From CAVUMR01 sp963742715 (lineage in GTDB: Bacteria; Actinomycetota; Actinomycetes; Mycobacteriales; Micromonosporaceae): DNA of 64,000 bases. Shown one piece after another: positions 1 through 8,342 of the stretch. The notes beneath the pieces were generated by a model. The model saw nothing but the letters and a program-made list of their open reading frames with translations, was not told the origin of the DNA and ran no database searches. The stretch spans positions 434,001 to 498,000 of the forward strand of contig CAVUMR010000001.1 of assembly GCA_963742715.1 (NCBI GenBank), in the 5' to 3' direction. Every line of letters starts with the position of its first letter. Within the stretch, counting starts at the first letter, position 1. The position numbers were made by a program, and so were the translations under genes.

Positions 1-1330
1 GGATGTGCGCCAGGTGCAGGCCGACCAGGTAGCACGCGACGAGCTGGGTCAGGTGCGCCTTGGTGGACGCGACCGCGACCTCGGGACCGGCATGGGTGTA
101 CAGCACGGCGTCGGACTCGCGCGGGATCGTCGAGCCGTTGGTGTTGCAGATGGCCAGCACGCGCGCCTTCTGTTCCTTCGCGTGCCGCAGCGCCATCAGG
201 GTGTCCATGGTCTCGCCGGACTGCGAGATCGCGACCACCAGGGTGGACCGGTCCAGCACCGGGTCGCGGTACCGGAACTCGCTGGACAGCTCCACCTCGC
301 ACGGGATGCGGGTCCAGTGCTCGATGGCGTACTTGGCGACCAGCCCGGCGTGGTACGCGGTACCGCAGGCGATGATGAACACCTTGTCCACGTCGCGCAG
401 GTCCTGGTCGGACAGGCGTACCTCGTCCATCGCGATGTCGCCGGACTCGGTCAGCCGGCCGCGCAGCGTGTCCGCGACCGCCTGTGGCTGCTCGGCGATC
501 TCCTTGAGCATGAAGTAGTCGTAGCCGCCCTTTTCCGCGGCCTGCGCGTCCCAGTCGATGTGGTACTCGCCGACCTCGGCCGGAGCGCCGGAGTAGTCGG
601 TGACGGTCAGCGCCGCGCCGGTGATCTCGACGACCTGGTCCTGGCCCAGCTCGACCGCCCGCCGGGTGTGCTCGATGAACGCGGACACGTCACTGGCCAG
701 GAAGTTCTCCCCGGAGCCGAGTCCGACCACGAGCGGGCTGTTGCGGCGCGCGCCGACGACCGATTCGGGGTGGTCGGCGTGTACCGCGAGCAGCGTGAAC
801 GCGCCCTCGAGCCGGCTGCAGACCCGGCGCATCGCGGCGGCGAGCGGGCTCGCGTCACCCTCGGCGCCGGTCGGGTCGGCGGCGAGTTCGGCGGCGAGCA
901 GGTGCGCCACGCATTCGGTGTCGGTGTCGCTGCGGAACTCGACTCCCTGCGCCTCCAGTTCGGCGCGCAGTTTGGCGAAGTTCTCGATGATGCCGTTGTG
1001 GATCACCGCGACCTTGCCGTCTGCGGACAGGTGCGGGTGGGCGTTGCGGTCGTTCGGCGCGCCATGGGTGGCCCAGCGGGTGTGCCCGATGCCGGTGGTA
1101 CCGGCCATCATCGCGGCCGGCCCGTCCGGGCCCGCCGTGGCGTCCACGTGTTCGGCGAGAGCCTTCTCCAGGTTGGCCAGTTTCCCGGCGCGCTTGTCGG
1201 TCCACAGGGAGTCGGCGGCGACCACGGCCACACCGGCCGAGTCGTACCCCCGGTATTCGAGCCGTCGCAGGCCGTCCATCACGATGCCGAGCGCTGGTCG
1301 GGGGCCGACGTATCCGACGATGCCGCACAT
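1..1330 (-). CDS. glmS: Glutamine--fructose-6-phosphate aminotransferase (isomerizing), 3' end cut by window
   Basis: Makes glucosamine-6-phosphate from fructose-6-phosphate and glutamine, the entry step to UDP-GlcNAc and peptidoglycan, in the cytoplasm. The minus-strand reading begins MCGIVGYVGPRPALGIVMDG, so Cys2 becomes the N-terminal glutaminase nucleophile after Met removal. HTRWATHGAPNDRNAHPH and VIHNGIIENF of the class II glutaminase domain follow. Then come the first SIS sugar-isomerase domain (ACGTAYHAGLVAKY, SQSGETMDTL) and the start of the second near the window edge (STKAHLTQLVAC). About 443 of the roughly 610 residues usual for the family are present, with no internal stop. The start is fixed by the need for Cys2. 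glmM lies 4.4 kb away in the same pathway. No glmS ribozyme is expected in actinobacteria and none was seen. Confidence 0.96.
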   Translation of the reverse strand, partial: MCGIVGYVGPRPALGIVMDGLRRLEYRGYDSAGVAVVAADSLWTDKRAGKLANLEKALAEHVDATAGPDGPAAMMAGTTGIGHTRWATHGAPNDRNAHPHLSADGKVAVIHNGIIENFAKLRAELEAQGVEFRSDTDTECVAHLLAAELAADPTGAEGDASPLAAAMRRVCSRLEGAFTLLAVHADHPESVVGARRNSPLVVGLGSGENFLASDVSAFIEHTRRAVELGQDQVVEITGAALTVTDYSGAPAEVGEYHIDWDAQAAEKGGYDYFMLKEIAEQPQAVADTLRGRLTESGDIAMDEVRLSDQDLRDVDKVFIIACGTAYHAGLVAKYAIEHWTRIPCEVELSSEFRYRDPVLDRSTLVVAISQSGETMDTLMALRHAKEQKARVLAICNTNGSTIPRESDAVLYTHAGPEVAVASTKAHLTQLVACYLVGLHLAHI

Positions 1331-1388
1331 GGTTCCGCAGCGTAGCGAAGGATCCGTCCGGGGCCGCACGGCGGCCATGTCGTACCAG

Positions 1389-1437
1389 CCAGAGCGGCTG
1401 CCGGCGACAGGGGTGGCGCTGCCGGCAGCCGCTCTGG
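1389..1437 (-). terminator. 17-bp perfect hairpin between SGNH hydrolase gene and glmS
   Basis: CCAGAGCGGCTGCCGGC at 1389-1405 pairs perfectly with 1421-1437 around a 15-nt loop. It lies about 50 nt past the stop of the hydrolase at 1487 and upstream of glmS, so it probably ends hydrolase transcription. There is no long T tract, as is common in GC-rich actinobacteria. Confidence 0.8.
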
Positions 1438-1486
1438 GGTATCAGGTGCTGTGCATGCCGCGCCGGGGAGCCGGCGTGGCGGTCGG

Positions 1487-2326
1487 TCAGGCCGCGCCGC
1501 TCGGAGCCAGCGCCCCGGTCAGTGCCGTCTGGACCAGGTTGGCGTAACCCACGTGCCCGTTCCGGTTCGGGTGGTACGACTCCCCGACCGGGTTGGACAG
1601 GCCGTTGAGCCACTCGACGTCGTCACAGATCGCGTGTCCGGTGAACGCCGAGCGGGGATCGACGAACCGGAAGCCGTACGCCGAGGCGCGGCCCGCGGTC
1701 ACCGACGCGAGTACGTCGGCGGTGTGGTTGAGCTGGCCCTGCTCGGTCGAGCTGATCCGGGCGCCGACGTTGCACTCCTCGCCGTTGAACAGGCGCGGAT
1801 AGCCCACCACGACAACCCGCGCATTCGTCGCCCGGGTGCGGATCGCGCTGTACACGCTGTTCAGCCGGCCGGGCAGCGTATTGGAGATGAAGCTGTTCGC
1901 GTTGTTGATGTCGCCGGTGCAGTTGTACGGCCAGGGCAGCGCGCATTTCTTGATGACGTCGGAGAATCCCGCGTCATTGCCACCGATCGAGACCGTGACG
2001 TACGCGGTACCCGAGTTGAGGCTGCCGAGCTGGTTGTTCAGTACGTCGGAGGTGACCGCACCGGAGCAGGCCGCGAACGTCAGCGACGCGCCGATGCGGC
2101 CGGCGTCGAGCACCGGGTACGCGTACGGGGAGCGCTGGCAGCTGGTGCCGTCGTCGTAGTACGACCGGGTGCCGACACCGGACGAGTACGAGTCACCGAG
2201 GGCCGTGTACGCGCCCGCGAACGCCTGTGCCGGAGAAGCGGCGGCGGTGGCCGCGACCACAACGCCGGCGGCCGCGGCGACGACCCAGCTCGTTACCCGT
2301 CTTTTCCAGAACTTTGGTGCGGCCAT
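1487..2326 (-). CDS. Secreted SGNH/GDSL-family lipase or esterase (copy A)
   Basis: Predicted secreted ester hydrolase of the SGNH family, resembling streptomycete extracellular lipases/esterases. The 279-residue protein starts at ATG 2326, preceded by GGGAGGAC six bases upstream, so the longer upstream open frame is rejected. Residues 1-35 form a Sec signal (KFWKRR, hydrophobic core, cleavage near SPAQA). Block I ALGDSYSSG carries the nucleophile Ser46, block III is SIGGNDAGF, and block V is SYHPN with catalytic His about 252. ACSGAVTSDVL and paired Cys fit the disulfide-rich streptomycete type. It is a tandem paralogue of the gene at 2658-3488 with near-identical motif order. Substrate is unknown (phospholipid, triglyceride or carbohydrate ester). 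Both copies share an upstream box (2378-2404 and 3541-3567). Confidence 0.9.
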   Translation of the reverse strand: MAAPKFWKRRVTSWVVAAAAGVVVAATAAASPAQAFAGAYTALGDSYSSGVGTRSYYDDGTSCQRSPYAYPVLDAGRIGASLTFAACSGAVTSDVLNNQLGSLNSGTAYVTVSIGGNDAGFSDVIKKCALPWPYNCTGDINNANSFISNTLPGRLNSVYSAIRTRATNARVVVVGYPRLFNGEECNVGARISSTEQGQLNHTADVLASVTAGRASAYGFRFVDPRSAFTGHAICDDVEWLNGLSNPVGESYHPNRNGHVGYANLVQTALTGALAPSGAA

Positions 2327-2377
2327 GGCGTCCTCCCGACCCGGTGGCACCGCGCGAGCGCGCGAGTGGCCTAACTT

Positions 2378-2404
2378 TGGCAGGCAAATAACGCCATATT
2401 CAAG
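2378..2404 (-). promoter_or_regulatory. Conserved upstream box of SGNH hydrolase copy A
   Basis: This 27-nt stretch matches 3541-3567 at 23 of 27 positions and lies 52 nt before the copy A start (53 nt for copy B). The minus-strand core TGGCGTTATTT followed by CTGCCA contains a TGGC...GCCA inverted element. It sits in an AT-rich patch unlike its surroundings. It is probably a shared promoter or operator; the factor is unknown. The rest of the 2327-2657 gap holds only the copy B terminator and GC-rich sequence with no ORF I can support. Confidence 0.55.
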
Positions 2405-2610
2405 TAATGACCTGAAAATCATTTCCGGATCCTGTTCAGACCCGACCGTCCGATTTCGACAGTTGCTCCACCGCCCCCGGCCGCTCCGCCGCAGCAACCG
2501 ACAGACCGCCGACCAGCCGCTCCACCTGGCCCGGGCCGCGCCGGGCCACTCCACCGGCCAGCAAACGACAGTCGGCCGGCCCGCCAGGCAGCCGGCCGAC
2601 GAAACAGCAG

Positions 2611-2643
2611 CGTGGCGGCCGGGCGAACCGCCCGACCGCCACG
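2611..2643 (-). terminator. Hairpin terminator after SGNH hydrolase copy B
   Basis: CGTGGCGGCCGGGCG (2611-2625) pairs with 2629-2643 over 15 positions with one mismatch around a 3-nt AAC loop, 15 nt beyond the stop of the copy B gene. Confidence 0.75.
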
Positions 2644-2657
2644 CTGTACAGGGGCTG

Positions 2658-3488
2658 TTAGGAGTTGGTGGAACCCGCCGCGAAGCCGAGCGCCGAGCCG
2701 ACCACGTCCGCGTAGCCACCGTGACCGCTGGCGTTCGGGTGGTACGACTCGTCGATCGGCCAGGAGACGCCGTTGAGCCACTCGGAGGAGCTGCAGATCT
2801 CGTGCGGGCTGAACGCGCTGCGGGGATCCGCGAACGCGAACCCGTGCGCCGAGGCGACGCCGCTGATGACGCTCGCCATCAGGTCGGCGGCGGAGTTCAG
2901 CTGGGCCTCTTCGTTGGCCGTGATGTCGGTGGCGCCCAGGCAGGTGGTGCCGTCGAACAGGCGCGGGTAACCGACCACGACCACCCGGGCGTTCGGCGCC
3001 CGGCTGCTGATCTCGTTGTACACGTTGTCGAGGCGACCGGGCAGCGTGTTCTGCATGAACGCCTTCGCCGCGTCGACGTCACCGGTGCAGTTGTTGAACG
3101 GGATCGTGCACTGGGTGACCACGTCGGCGAAGCCCGCGTCGTTGCCGCCGATCGAGATCGTCACGTACGACGTGCCCGAGCTGAGGCTGCCGAGCTGGTT
3201 GTTCAGTACGTCCGAGGTGACCGCACCGGAGCAGGCCGCGAAGGTCAGGTCGGCGCCGAGCCGGGCCGCGTCGAGCACCGGGTACGCGTCCGGGGAACGC
3301 TTGCACTCGGTGCCGTCGTCGTAGTAGTTGCCGGTGCCGGTGCCGGACGAGTACGAGTCGCCCAATGCCGTGTACGCCGGTGCCAGCGCCTGTGCCGGCG
3401 TCGCCATCCCGACCGCGACCAGCGCGCCGACAGCGCCCGCGACCGCCCATCTCGCTACCCGCCTGGCCCGCGCTCCAGGTCCGATCAT
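2658..3488 (-). CDS. Secreted SGNH/GDSL-family lipase or esterase (copy B)
   Basis: Second secreted SGNH hydrolase, 276 residues from ATG 3488, with GGGGAGG as ribosome site seven bases upstream. Residues 1-34 are a signal peptide (RARR, hydrophobic core, cleavage near TPAQA). The nucleophile Ser45 lies in ALGDSYSSG, the oxyanion Asn in SIGGNDAGF, and the catalytic His about 250 in SYHPN. It shares most blocks word for word with copy A (ACSGAVTSDVLNNQLGSL, ARVVVVGYPRLF, FADPRSAF), so the pair arose by tandem duplication. It is divergent from dinB across a 184-bp gap. Whether the copies differ in substrate cannot be read from sequence. Confidence 0.9.
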   Translation of the reverse strand: MIGPGARARRVARWAVAGAVGALVAVGMATPAQALAPAYTALGDSYSSGTGTGNYYDDGTECKRSPDAYPVLDAARLGADLTFAACSGAVTSDVLNNQLGSLSSGTSYVTISIGGNDAGFADVVTQCTIPFNNCTGDVDAAKAFMQNTLPGRLDNVYNEISSRAPNARVVVVGYPRLFDGTTCLGATDITANEEAQLNSAADLMASVISGVASAHGFAFADPRSAFSPHEICSSSEWLNGVSWPIDESYHPNASGHGGYADVVGSALGFAAGSTNS

Positions 3489-3540
3489 GGCTGCCTCCCC
3501 AGGGGACACCCGCGCCGAGGCGCGCGGGGTGCCATAACCC

Positions 3541-3567
3541 TGGCAGTGAAATAACGCCACAATCAAG
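3541..3567 (-). promoter_or_regulatory. Conserved upstream box of SGNH hydrolase copy B
   Basis: Partner of the box at 2378-2404, with 23/27 identity and the same distance to the start codon. Conservation of both sequence and spacing outside the coding region suggests a shared regulator or promoter type. Leftover homology from the duplication cannot be excluded. Confidence 0.55.
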
Positions 3568-3647
3568 ACATCACGAGCAAACTTTCCTACAAGATGACAA
3601 AGGCTGCCTTTCGCGTACCGCCTGCAGTCCTGTGAGGATTCCAAGAT

Positions 3648-3663
3648 TCGAACATATGTGCGA
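3648..3663 (+). promoter_or_regulatory. LexA/SOS-like operator before dinB
   Basis: TCGAACATATGTGCGA differs at one position from the palindrome TCGAAC-N4-GTTCGA, the known actinobacterial LexA box. It ends 9 nt before the dinB GTG start. This placement suggests DNA-damage control of the polymerase gene. LexA binding itself is inference. Confidence 0.7.
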
Positions 3664-3672
3664 ACATGAGTC

Positions 3673-4863
3673 GTGCCCGCCGAGGCGACGATCCTGCACG
3701 CGGATTTGGACGCGTTCTACGCGTCGGTCGAGCAGCGGGACGATCCACGGCTGCGCGGCCGGCCGGTGATCGTCGGAGCCGGAGTCGTCCTGGCGGCGAG
3801 CTACGAGGCCAAGGCGTGCGGCGTGCGGACCGCCATGGGTGGCCGGCAGGCGCTGCGACTGTGCCCGGGGGCGATCGTCGTACCACCGCGCATGCACGCC
3901 TACACCGAGGCCAGCCGAGCCGTCTTCCGGGTGTTCAACCTGACCACACCGCTGGTCGAGGGTCTGTCCATCGACGAGGCGTTTCTGGACGTGGGCGGGC
4001 TTGGCCGGGTCGCCGGTACCCCCGCCGCGATCGCGGCCCGGCTGCGCCGCGAGGTACGCGTGCGGGTCGGACTGCCCATCACGGTCGGAGTGGCGCGCAC
4101 CAAGTTCCTGGCCAAGGTCGCGAGCGCCGTCGCCAAGCCGGATGGGCTGCTGCTGGTACCACCCGACGAGGAGTTGGCCTTCCTGCACCCGTTGCCGGTC
4201 GAACGGCTCTGGGGGGTCGGCGCGGTGACCGCGGCCAAGCTGCACGAACACGGCATCAGGACAGTCGGCAGGGTGGCCCGGCTCGACGAGGCGACCCTGG
4301 TCACGATTCTCGGCGTGGCCTCCGGCCGGCACCTGCACGCGCTCGCGCACAACCGCGATCCGCGCCCGATCGAGGTAGGCCGCCGACGCCGGTCGATGGG
4401 GGCACAGCACGCGATCGGCCGCGGCCCGCACTCGGCCGAGTCACTGGACGCCGCACTCGCCGGTCTGGTCGAGCGGGTCACCCGCCGGATGCGCGCCGCC
4501 GAGCGGACCGGGCGTACCGTCACGCTCCGGCTCCGGTTCGACGACTTCGCCCGGGTCACCCGGTCCCACACCCTGCGAAGGGCGACCGCGCACACGGACA
4601 CGATCCTCGGCGCCGGCCGGAAGCTCCTCGCGGCCGCCCGGCCGATGATCAACCAGCGCGGTATCACGCTGATCGGTATCGCGGTCAGCAACTTCGACGA
4701 CTCGACCACCCGCCAACTGACCCTGCCGTTCGCCGAGAACGCGGGCGACGAGCTGGACGCGACGATCGACCGGATCCGGGACCGGTACGGCTCGACCGCG
4801 GTCGGCCGCGCGATACTGCTCGGCCGCGACCCCGGGATGAGCGTGCCGCTGCTCCCGGACTGA
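3673..4863 (+). CDS. dinB: DNA polymerase IV (Y-family translesion polymerase)
   Basis: Error-prone Y-family polymerase for lesion bypass. The 396-residue protein starts at GTG 3673. HADLDAFYASVEQRD carries metal ligand Asp11 and Tyr16 at the steric-gate position. LSIDEAFLDV carries Asp101 and Glu102. Helix-hairpin-helix (WGVGAVTAAKLHEHGIRTVG) and little-finger domains follow. QLTLPF at 348-353 is a beta-clamp binding motif, which fits the clamp-dependent actinobacterial DinB1 type rather than DinB2. It is one of only two plus-strand genes in the window. A LexA-like box sits just upstream. The stop region is the first unit of a 17-bp minisatellite. Confidence 0.95.
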   Translation: MPAEATILHADLDAFYASVEQRDDPRLRGRPVIVGAGVVLAASYEAKACGVRTAMGGRQALRLCPGAIVVPPRMHAYTEASRAVFRVFNLTTPLVEGLSIDEAFLDVGGLGRVAGTPAAIAARLRREVRVRVGLPITVGVARTKFLAKVASAVAKPDGLLLVPPDEELAFLHPLPVERLWGVGAVTAAKLHEHGIRTVGRVARLDEATLVTILGVASGRHLHALAHNRDPRPIEVGRRRRSMGAQHAIGRGPHSAESLDAALAGLVERVTRRMRAAERTGRTVTLRLRFDDFARVTRSHTLRRATAHTDTILGAGRKLLAAARPMINQRGITLIGIAVSNFDDSTTRQLTLPFAENAGDELDATIDRIRDRYGSTAVGRAILLGRDPGMSVPLLPD

Positions 4864-4958
4864 CGGGCCTGTCGGACTGACCAGCTTGCCGGACTGACGA
4901 GCCGTGCGGGTTGACGCGCCCTTGCGGACTGACGAGCCGGGCGGCCTGACGAGGTGAG
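4856..4958. repeat. 17-bp minisatellite, 6 imperfect units, starting at dinB stop
   Basis: Units begin at 4856, 4873, 4890, 4907, 4925 and 4942, with consensus CGGACTGACGAGCCGTG. The first unit contains the dinB stop codon and every unit repeats its TGAC. The array fills the gap between convergent dinB and the methyltransferase gene. Confidence 0.85.
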
Positions 4959-4986
4959 CGGCGTGGCGAGTCGGGCCGGCCGCGAC

Positions 4987-5781
4987 TCAGCGGCAGACGA
5001 AGACCGAGGTGCTCCCCCGTACCGTGAACGCGCCGTCCCGGTCGATCGTCTCCTGCGCGACGCGTTCCAGCTCGACCAGCACCGCGGGCCAAGCGGCCGG
5101 ATCGACGCCGACGGTCTCGGGTGACCAACTGGCGAAGTAGCCGGCGATCACCGCGGCGTCCGGCACGATCACCTCGCCCGGCAGCTGGTGGACTTCCACC
5201 GAGGCGAATTCCGGCGTCAACGTGGCGGCAGCGTCCTCGGTGGTGAACTTCTCGCTGAGGCCGGACCACAGCACCGGTTGACCGGTCACCCGCAGCACCG
5301 ACTCGCAGAACCGCTCATGCAGGCCCCCCAGGTGATCCCGGCCGTTGGTCACCACCAGCACCGTGCCCCCTGGCCGGCACACCCGGCGGAACTCCGCCAC
5401 CGCGGTTGCCTGGTCCGGTACGTGGTACAGCATGTGCATCGCCAGCACCACGTCGGCGCAGGCCGTACGCAGCGGCAGCGCCTGGGCGTCGGCGACCGCG
5501 GTCGGCCAACCGGCGGCATCCGCGGCGGTACGAGCCATCCCCTCGGACAGGTCCAGACCGACCACGCCGCCTCGGTGCCCGCGTTCGCGCAGCGTGGTGA
5601 GGTACCCGCCGTTGCCGCAGCCCACCTCGACCACGGTCTCGTCGCCGACCAGCCGGGCAGAGTCGAGCGCGAAGCTGAACAGGTGCGATCCGCGCCGGTA
5701 GGACCACAGCGCCTGCCGCATGGCCAGGTTGGTGTCGGTGCCGTACTGACGCGCGAGCGCCTCGCGGGTGGTCTCGATCAT
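4987..5781 (-). CDS. Class I SAM-dependent methyltransferase
   Basis: 264-residue methyltransferase of the Methyltransf_11 type. Motif I VEVGCGNGGYL (about 51-61) binds S-adenosylmethionine. VVGLDLSEGMARTA is the acidic loop, ADVVLAMHMLYHVPD matches motif IV, and RVCRPGGTVLVVTNG matches motif VI. The start overlaps the glmM stop as ATGA (5778-5781), so translation is coupled to glmM. The substrate is unknown. A link to cell-wall precursor chemistry is suggested only by the coupling. No membrane segment is seen. Confidence 0.87.
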   Translation of the reverse strand: MIETTREALARQYGTDTNLAMRQALWSYRRGSHLFSFALDSARLVGDETVVEVGCGNGGYLTTLRERGHRGGVVGLDLSEGMARTAADAAGWPTAVADAQALPLRTACADVVLAMHMLYHVPDQATAVAEFRRVCRPGGTVLVVTNGRDHLGGLHERFCESVLRVTGQPVLWSGLSEKFTTEDAAATLTPEFASVEVHQLPGEVIVPDAAVIAGYFASWSPETVGVDPAAWPAVLVELERVAQETIDRDGAFTVRGSTSVFVCR

Positions 5782-7130
5782 CCCCGCGGGCTCGCGGCGG
5801 TGACCAGAGCGGCGATCCGCTCGGTGACCTCGGCCGCCTGCTGCTCGGTACCGGCCTCGACCATCACCCGTACCAGCAGCTCGGTACCGGACGGTCGCAG
5901 CAGCACCCGGCCGGTCTCGCCCAGCTCGGTCTCGGCCGCGGCCACCGCCGCCAGTACCGATTCCGCGGACACCGCCCGTTCCCGGTCGGCCACCGGCACG
6001 TTCACCAGCGACTGGGGCAGCCGGCGTACCACCGAGGCCAACTCGCCGAGCGATCGACCGGTGGTCGCCATCCGGGCCAGCAGGTGCAGCGCGGTCAACA
6101 GTCCGTCGCCGGTCGTCGCGAACTCCGGCATGACGATGTGCCCGCTCTGCTCACCGCCGAGCGTGTAGCCCCCGGATCGCAGCTCCTCCAGGACGTACCG
6201 GTCGCCGACCGCGGTGGTCCGCAGCGCGATCCCCGCGTCGCGCATGGCCAGGTGCAGGCCCAGGTTGCTCATCACGGTCGCGACCAGGGTGTCCTGCCGG
6301 AGGGTGCCGGCTTCGCGCATCGCCAGCGCGAGGATCGCCATGATCTGGTCGCCGTCGACGATCGTGCCGTCGGCGGTCACGGCCAGGCAGCGGTCGGCGT
6401 CACCGTCGTGCGCGATGCCCAGGTCCGCCCCGTGTCCGACCACCGCCGCGGCGAGCGCACCGATGTGGGTGGAGCCGCAGCCGTCGTTGATGTTCAGGCC
6501 GTCCGGCTCGGCATGCACCGCGATCACGTCGGCGCCGGCTCGGCGGTACGCCTGCGGGGCGACCTCGGACGCGGCACCGTTCGCGCAGTCCACCACGACC
6601 CGCAGCCCGTCCAGCCGGTGCGGCAGGGAACCGAGCAGGTGGTCGAGGTACCGGGAGGCACCGTCGGCAAGCTCGTGGATCCGCCCGATCGCCGCACCGG
6701 TGGGTCGGTGCCAGGCCGGTGCGCCCGGCTCGATCTGCGCTTCGATCTGATCCTCGATGTCGTCCGGGAGCTTGTGCCCGCCACTCGCGAACAGCTTGAT
6801 CCCGTTGTCCGGCATCGGGTTGTGGCTCGCCGACAGCATCACGCCGAGATCGGCGCCGGTCTCCGCGACCAGGTACGCGATGGCCGGGGTCGGCAGCACG
6901 CCGGCCAGCCGTACATCCGCGCCAGCGCTGGCCAGTCCCGCGAGTACCGCGGCTTCGAGCATTTCGCCGCTGGCCCGCGGGTCCCGGCCGACCACCGCGA
7001 CCGGGCGGTGGCTCGCGTCCCGTTCGGCAAGGGTGTGCGCGGCCGCGACCGCGACGGCGACCGCCAGCTCGGGGGTGAGGTCGGCATTGGCCAGGCCCCG
7101 GATGCCGTCCGTGCCGAACAGGCGTCCCAT
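5778..7130 (-). CDS. glmM: Phosphoglucosamine mutase
   Basis: Converts glucosamine-6-phosphate to glucosamine-1-phosphate for UDP-GlcNAc. The 450 residues match the family length. The active-site loop LSASHNP has phosphoserine Ser102, DGDADRC is the metal loop, and GGEQSGH and RPSGTELLVRVMVE are the sugar- and phosphate-binding motifs. The start ATG 7130 has GGGAGGA upstream. It follows rplM-rpsI on the same strand but is separated by a strong hairpin (7157-7186), so readthrough or its own promoter must express it. Confidence 0.97.
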   Translation of the reverse strand: MGRLFGTDGIRGLANADLTPELAVAVAVAAAHTLAERDASHRPVAVVGRDPRASGEMLEAAVLAGLASAGADVRLAGVLPTPAIAYLVAETGADLGVMLSASHNPMPDNGIKLFASGGHKLPDDIEDQIEAQIEPGAPAWHRPTGAAIGRIHELADGASRYLDHLLGSLPHRLDGLRVVVDCANGAASEVAPQAYRRAGADVIAVHAEPDGLNINDGCGSTHIGALAAAVVGHGADLGIAHDGDADRCLAVTADGTIVDGDQIMAILALAMREAGTLRQDTLVATVMSNLGLHLAMRDAGIALRTTAVGDRYVLEELRSGGYTLGGEQSGHIVMPEFATTGDGLLTALHLLARMATTGRSLGELASVVRRLPQSLVNVPVADRERAVSAESVLAAVAAAETELGETGRVLLRPSGTELLVRVMVEAGTEQQAAEVTERIAALVTAASPRG

Positions 7131-7156
7131 CAGCGCGGTCCTCCCAAGACAGCACC

Positions 7157-7186
7157 CGGCCGGGTGCGCGCGTGCGCACCCGGCCG
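7157..7186 (-). terminator. 13-bp perfect hairpin after rpsI
   Basis: CGGCCGGGTGCGC (7157-7169) pairs perfectly with 7174-7186 around a 4-nt loop, 20 nt past the rpsI stop. Confidence 0.75.
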
Positions 7187-7206
7187 AGACAACACGAGCG
7201 TGCTCG

Positions 7207-7719
7207 TCAACGCTTGGAGTACTGCGGTGCCTTACGTGCCTTCTTCAGACCGTACTTCTTGGTTTCCTTGACCCGGGCGTCCCGGGTGAGGAAGCCGGCC
7301 TTCTTCAGCGCCGGCCGGTGGTCCGGGTCGACCTCGCACAGGGCCCGCGCGATGGCGAGCCGGAGCGCGCCGGCCTGGCCGGTGATGCCGCCACCGGACA
7401 GGTTCGCGGCCACGTCGTACGCGTTGACCCGATCGGTGGTGACCAGCGGCTCCTTGACCAGCTGCTGTGCCACCTTGCTCGGGAAGTAGGTCTCCAGCGA
7501 CCGGCCGTTGAGCTTGAACTCACCGGTGCCCGGCGTCAGGCGGACGCGGACGATCGCTTCCTTGCGGCGACCCACGGTCTGCACCGGCCGGTCACCCGCG
7601 GGGCGCCGGGTCACGGTGGCCGGAGCCGTCGCGGTCTCCACCGCGGTCTCCGCGACGGCCTCCGCTGGGGTCTCCGCCGGAGCCGGGGTGGCGGTGTTGT
7701 CGTCGATGGCGCTGGTCAC
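7207..7719 (-). CDS. rpsI: 30S ribosomal protein S9
   Basis: Small-subunit protein whose C-terminal tail reaches the P-site tRNA. Of its 170 residues, the conserved domain starts at about 46 (TVGRRKEAIVRVRL). GGGITGQAGALRLAIARAL is the central motif, and the end KKYGLKKARKAPQYSKR is the tRNA-contacting tail. The first 45 residues are an Ala/Thr/Glu-rich extension found in many actinobacterial S9 proteins. The start is GTG 7719 after GAGGGAG. It is co-transcribed with rplM 32 nt upstream. Confidence 0.97.
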   Translation of the reverse strand: MTSAIDDNTATPAPAETPAEAVAETAVETATAPATVTRRPAGDRPVQTVGRRKEAIVRVRLTPGTGEFKLNGRSLETYFPSKVAQQLVKEPLVTTDRVNAYDVAANLSGGGITGQAGALRLAIARALCEVDPDHRPALKKAGFLTRDARVKETKKYGLKKARKAPQYSKR

Positions 7720-7751
7720 GCTTCTCCCTCGCGCTGAATCCGCTAGCCGCG

Positions 7752-8195
7752 CTACTGCGCGATCTGCTTGATCTCGAAGGGCACCGGCTGCTGGGCCGCG
7801 TGCGGGTGCTCGGGACCCGCGTACACCTTCAACTTCTTGATGATCTGCCGGCCGAGCCGGTTGTGCGGGAGCATGCCCTTGATGGCCAGCTCGATGGCGC
7901 GCTCCGGCCGCTTGGCCAGCAACTCGTCGTAGCTGACCCGGCGCAGGCCGCCCGGGTAACCGGAGTGCCGGTAGGCGATCTTCTGCGCGCGCTTGTTGCC
8001 CGTAAGCGCGACCTTGCCGGCGTTCACCACGATCACGAAGTCGCCGGTGTCCACGTGCGGGGCGAAGATCGGCTTGTGCTTGCCACGCAGCAAGGTCGCC
8101 GCATGGGTGGCCAGGCGACCGAGCACCACGTCAGAGGCGTCGATCACGTGCCACTGCCGAGTGACCTCACTCCGCTTCGGGCTGTACGTACGCAC
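7752..8195 (-). CDS. rplM: 50S ribosomal protein L13
   Basis: Early-assembling large-subunit protein. GTG 8195 gives 147 residues, the usual length, beginning with RTYSPKRSEVTRQWHVIDA. Conserved LRGKHKPIFAPHVDTGDFV, GKVALTGNKRAQKIAYRHSGYPGG and KGMLPHNRLGRQIIKKLKVYAG are present. The upstream in-frame extension is non-conserved and low complexity, so it is rejected. First gene of rplM-rpsI, with a sigma70-like promoter about 150 nt upstream. Confidence 0.97.
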   Translation of the reverse strand: MRTYSPKRSEVTRQWHVIDASDVVLGRLATHAATLLRGKHKPIFAPHVDTGDFVIVVNAGKVALTGNKRAQKIAYRHSGYPGGLRRVSYDELLAKRPERAIELAIKGMLPHNRLGRQIIKKLKVYAGPEHPHAAQQPVPFEIKQIAQ

Positions 8196-8342
8196 AGGTC
8201 TACCTTGCCTTGTCGTCGAGGTCTGGATGCAACCGCCGCCGTGGCCAAAAGCCCTGGCTGGTGCGCGGGAGCACACGCGCCGGGAGCGTCCACAGGAAAG
8301 ATCCATTGGGCACGCCCGAGACGGTTCGCACAACAGCCCACA

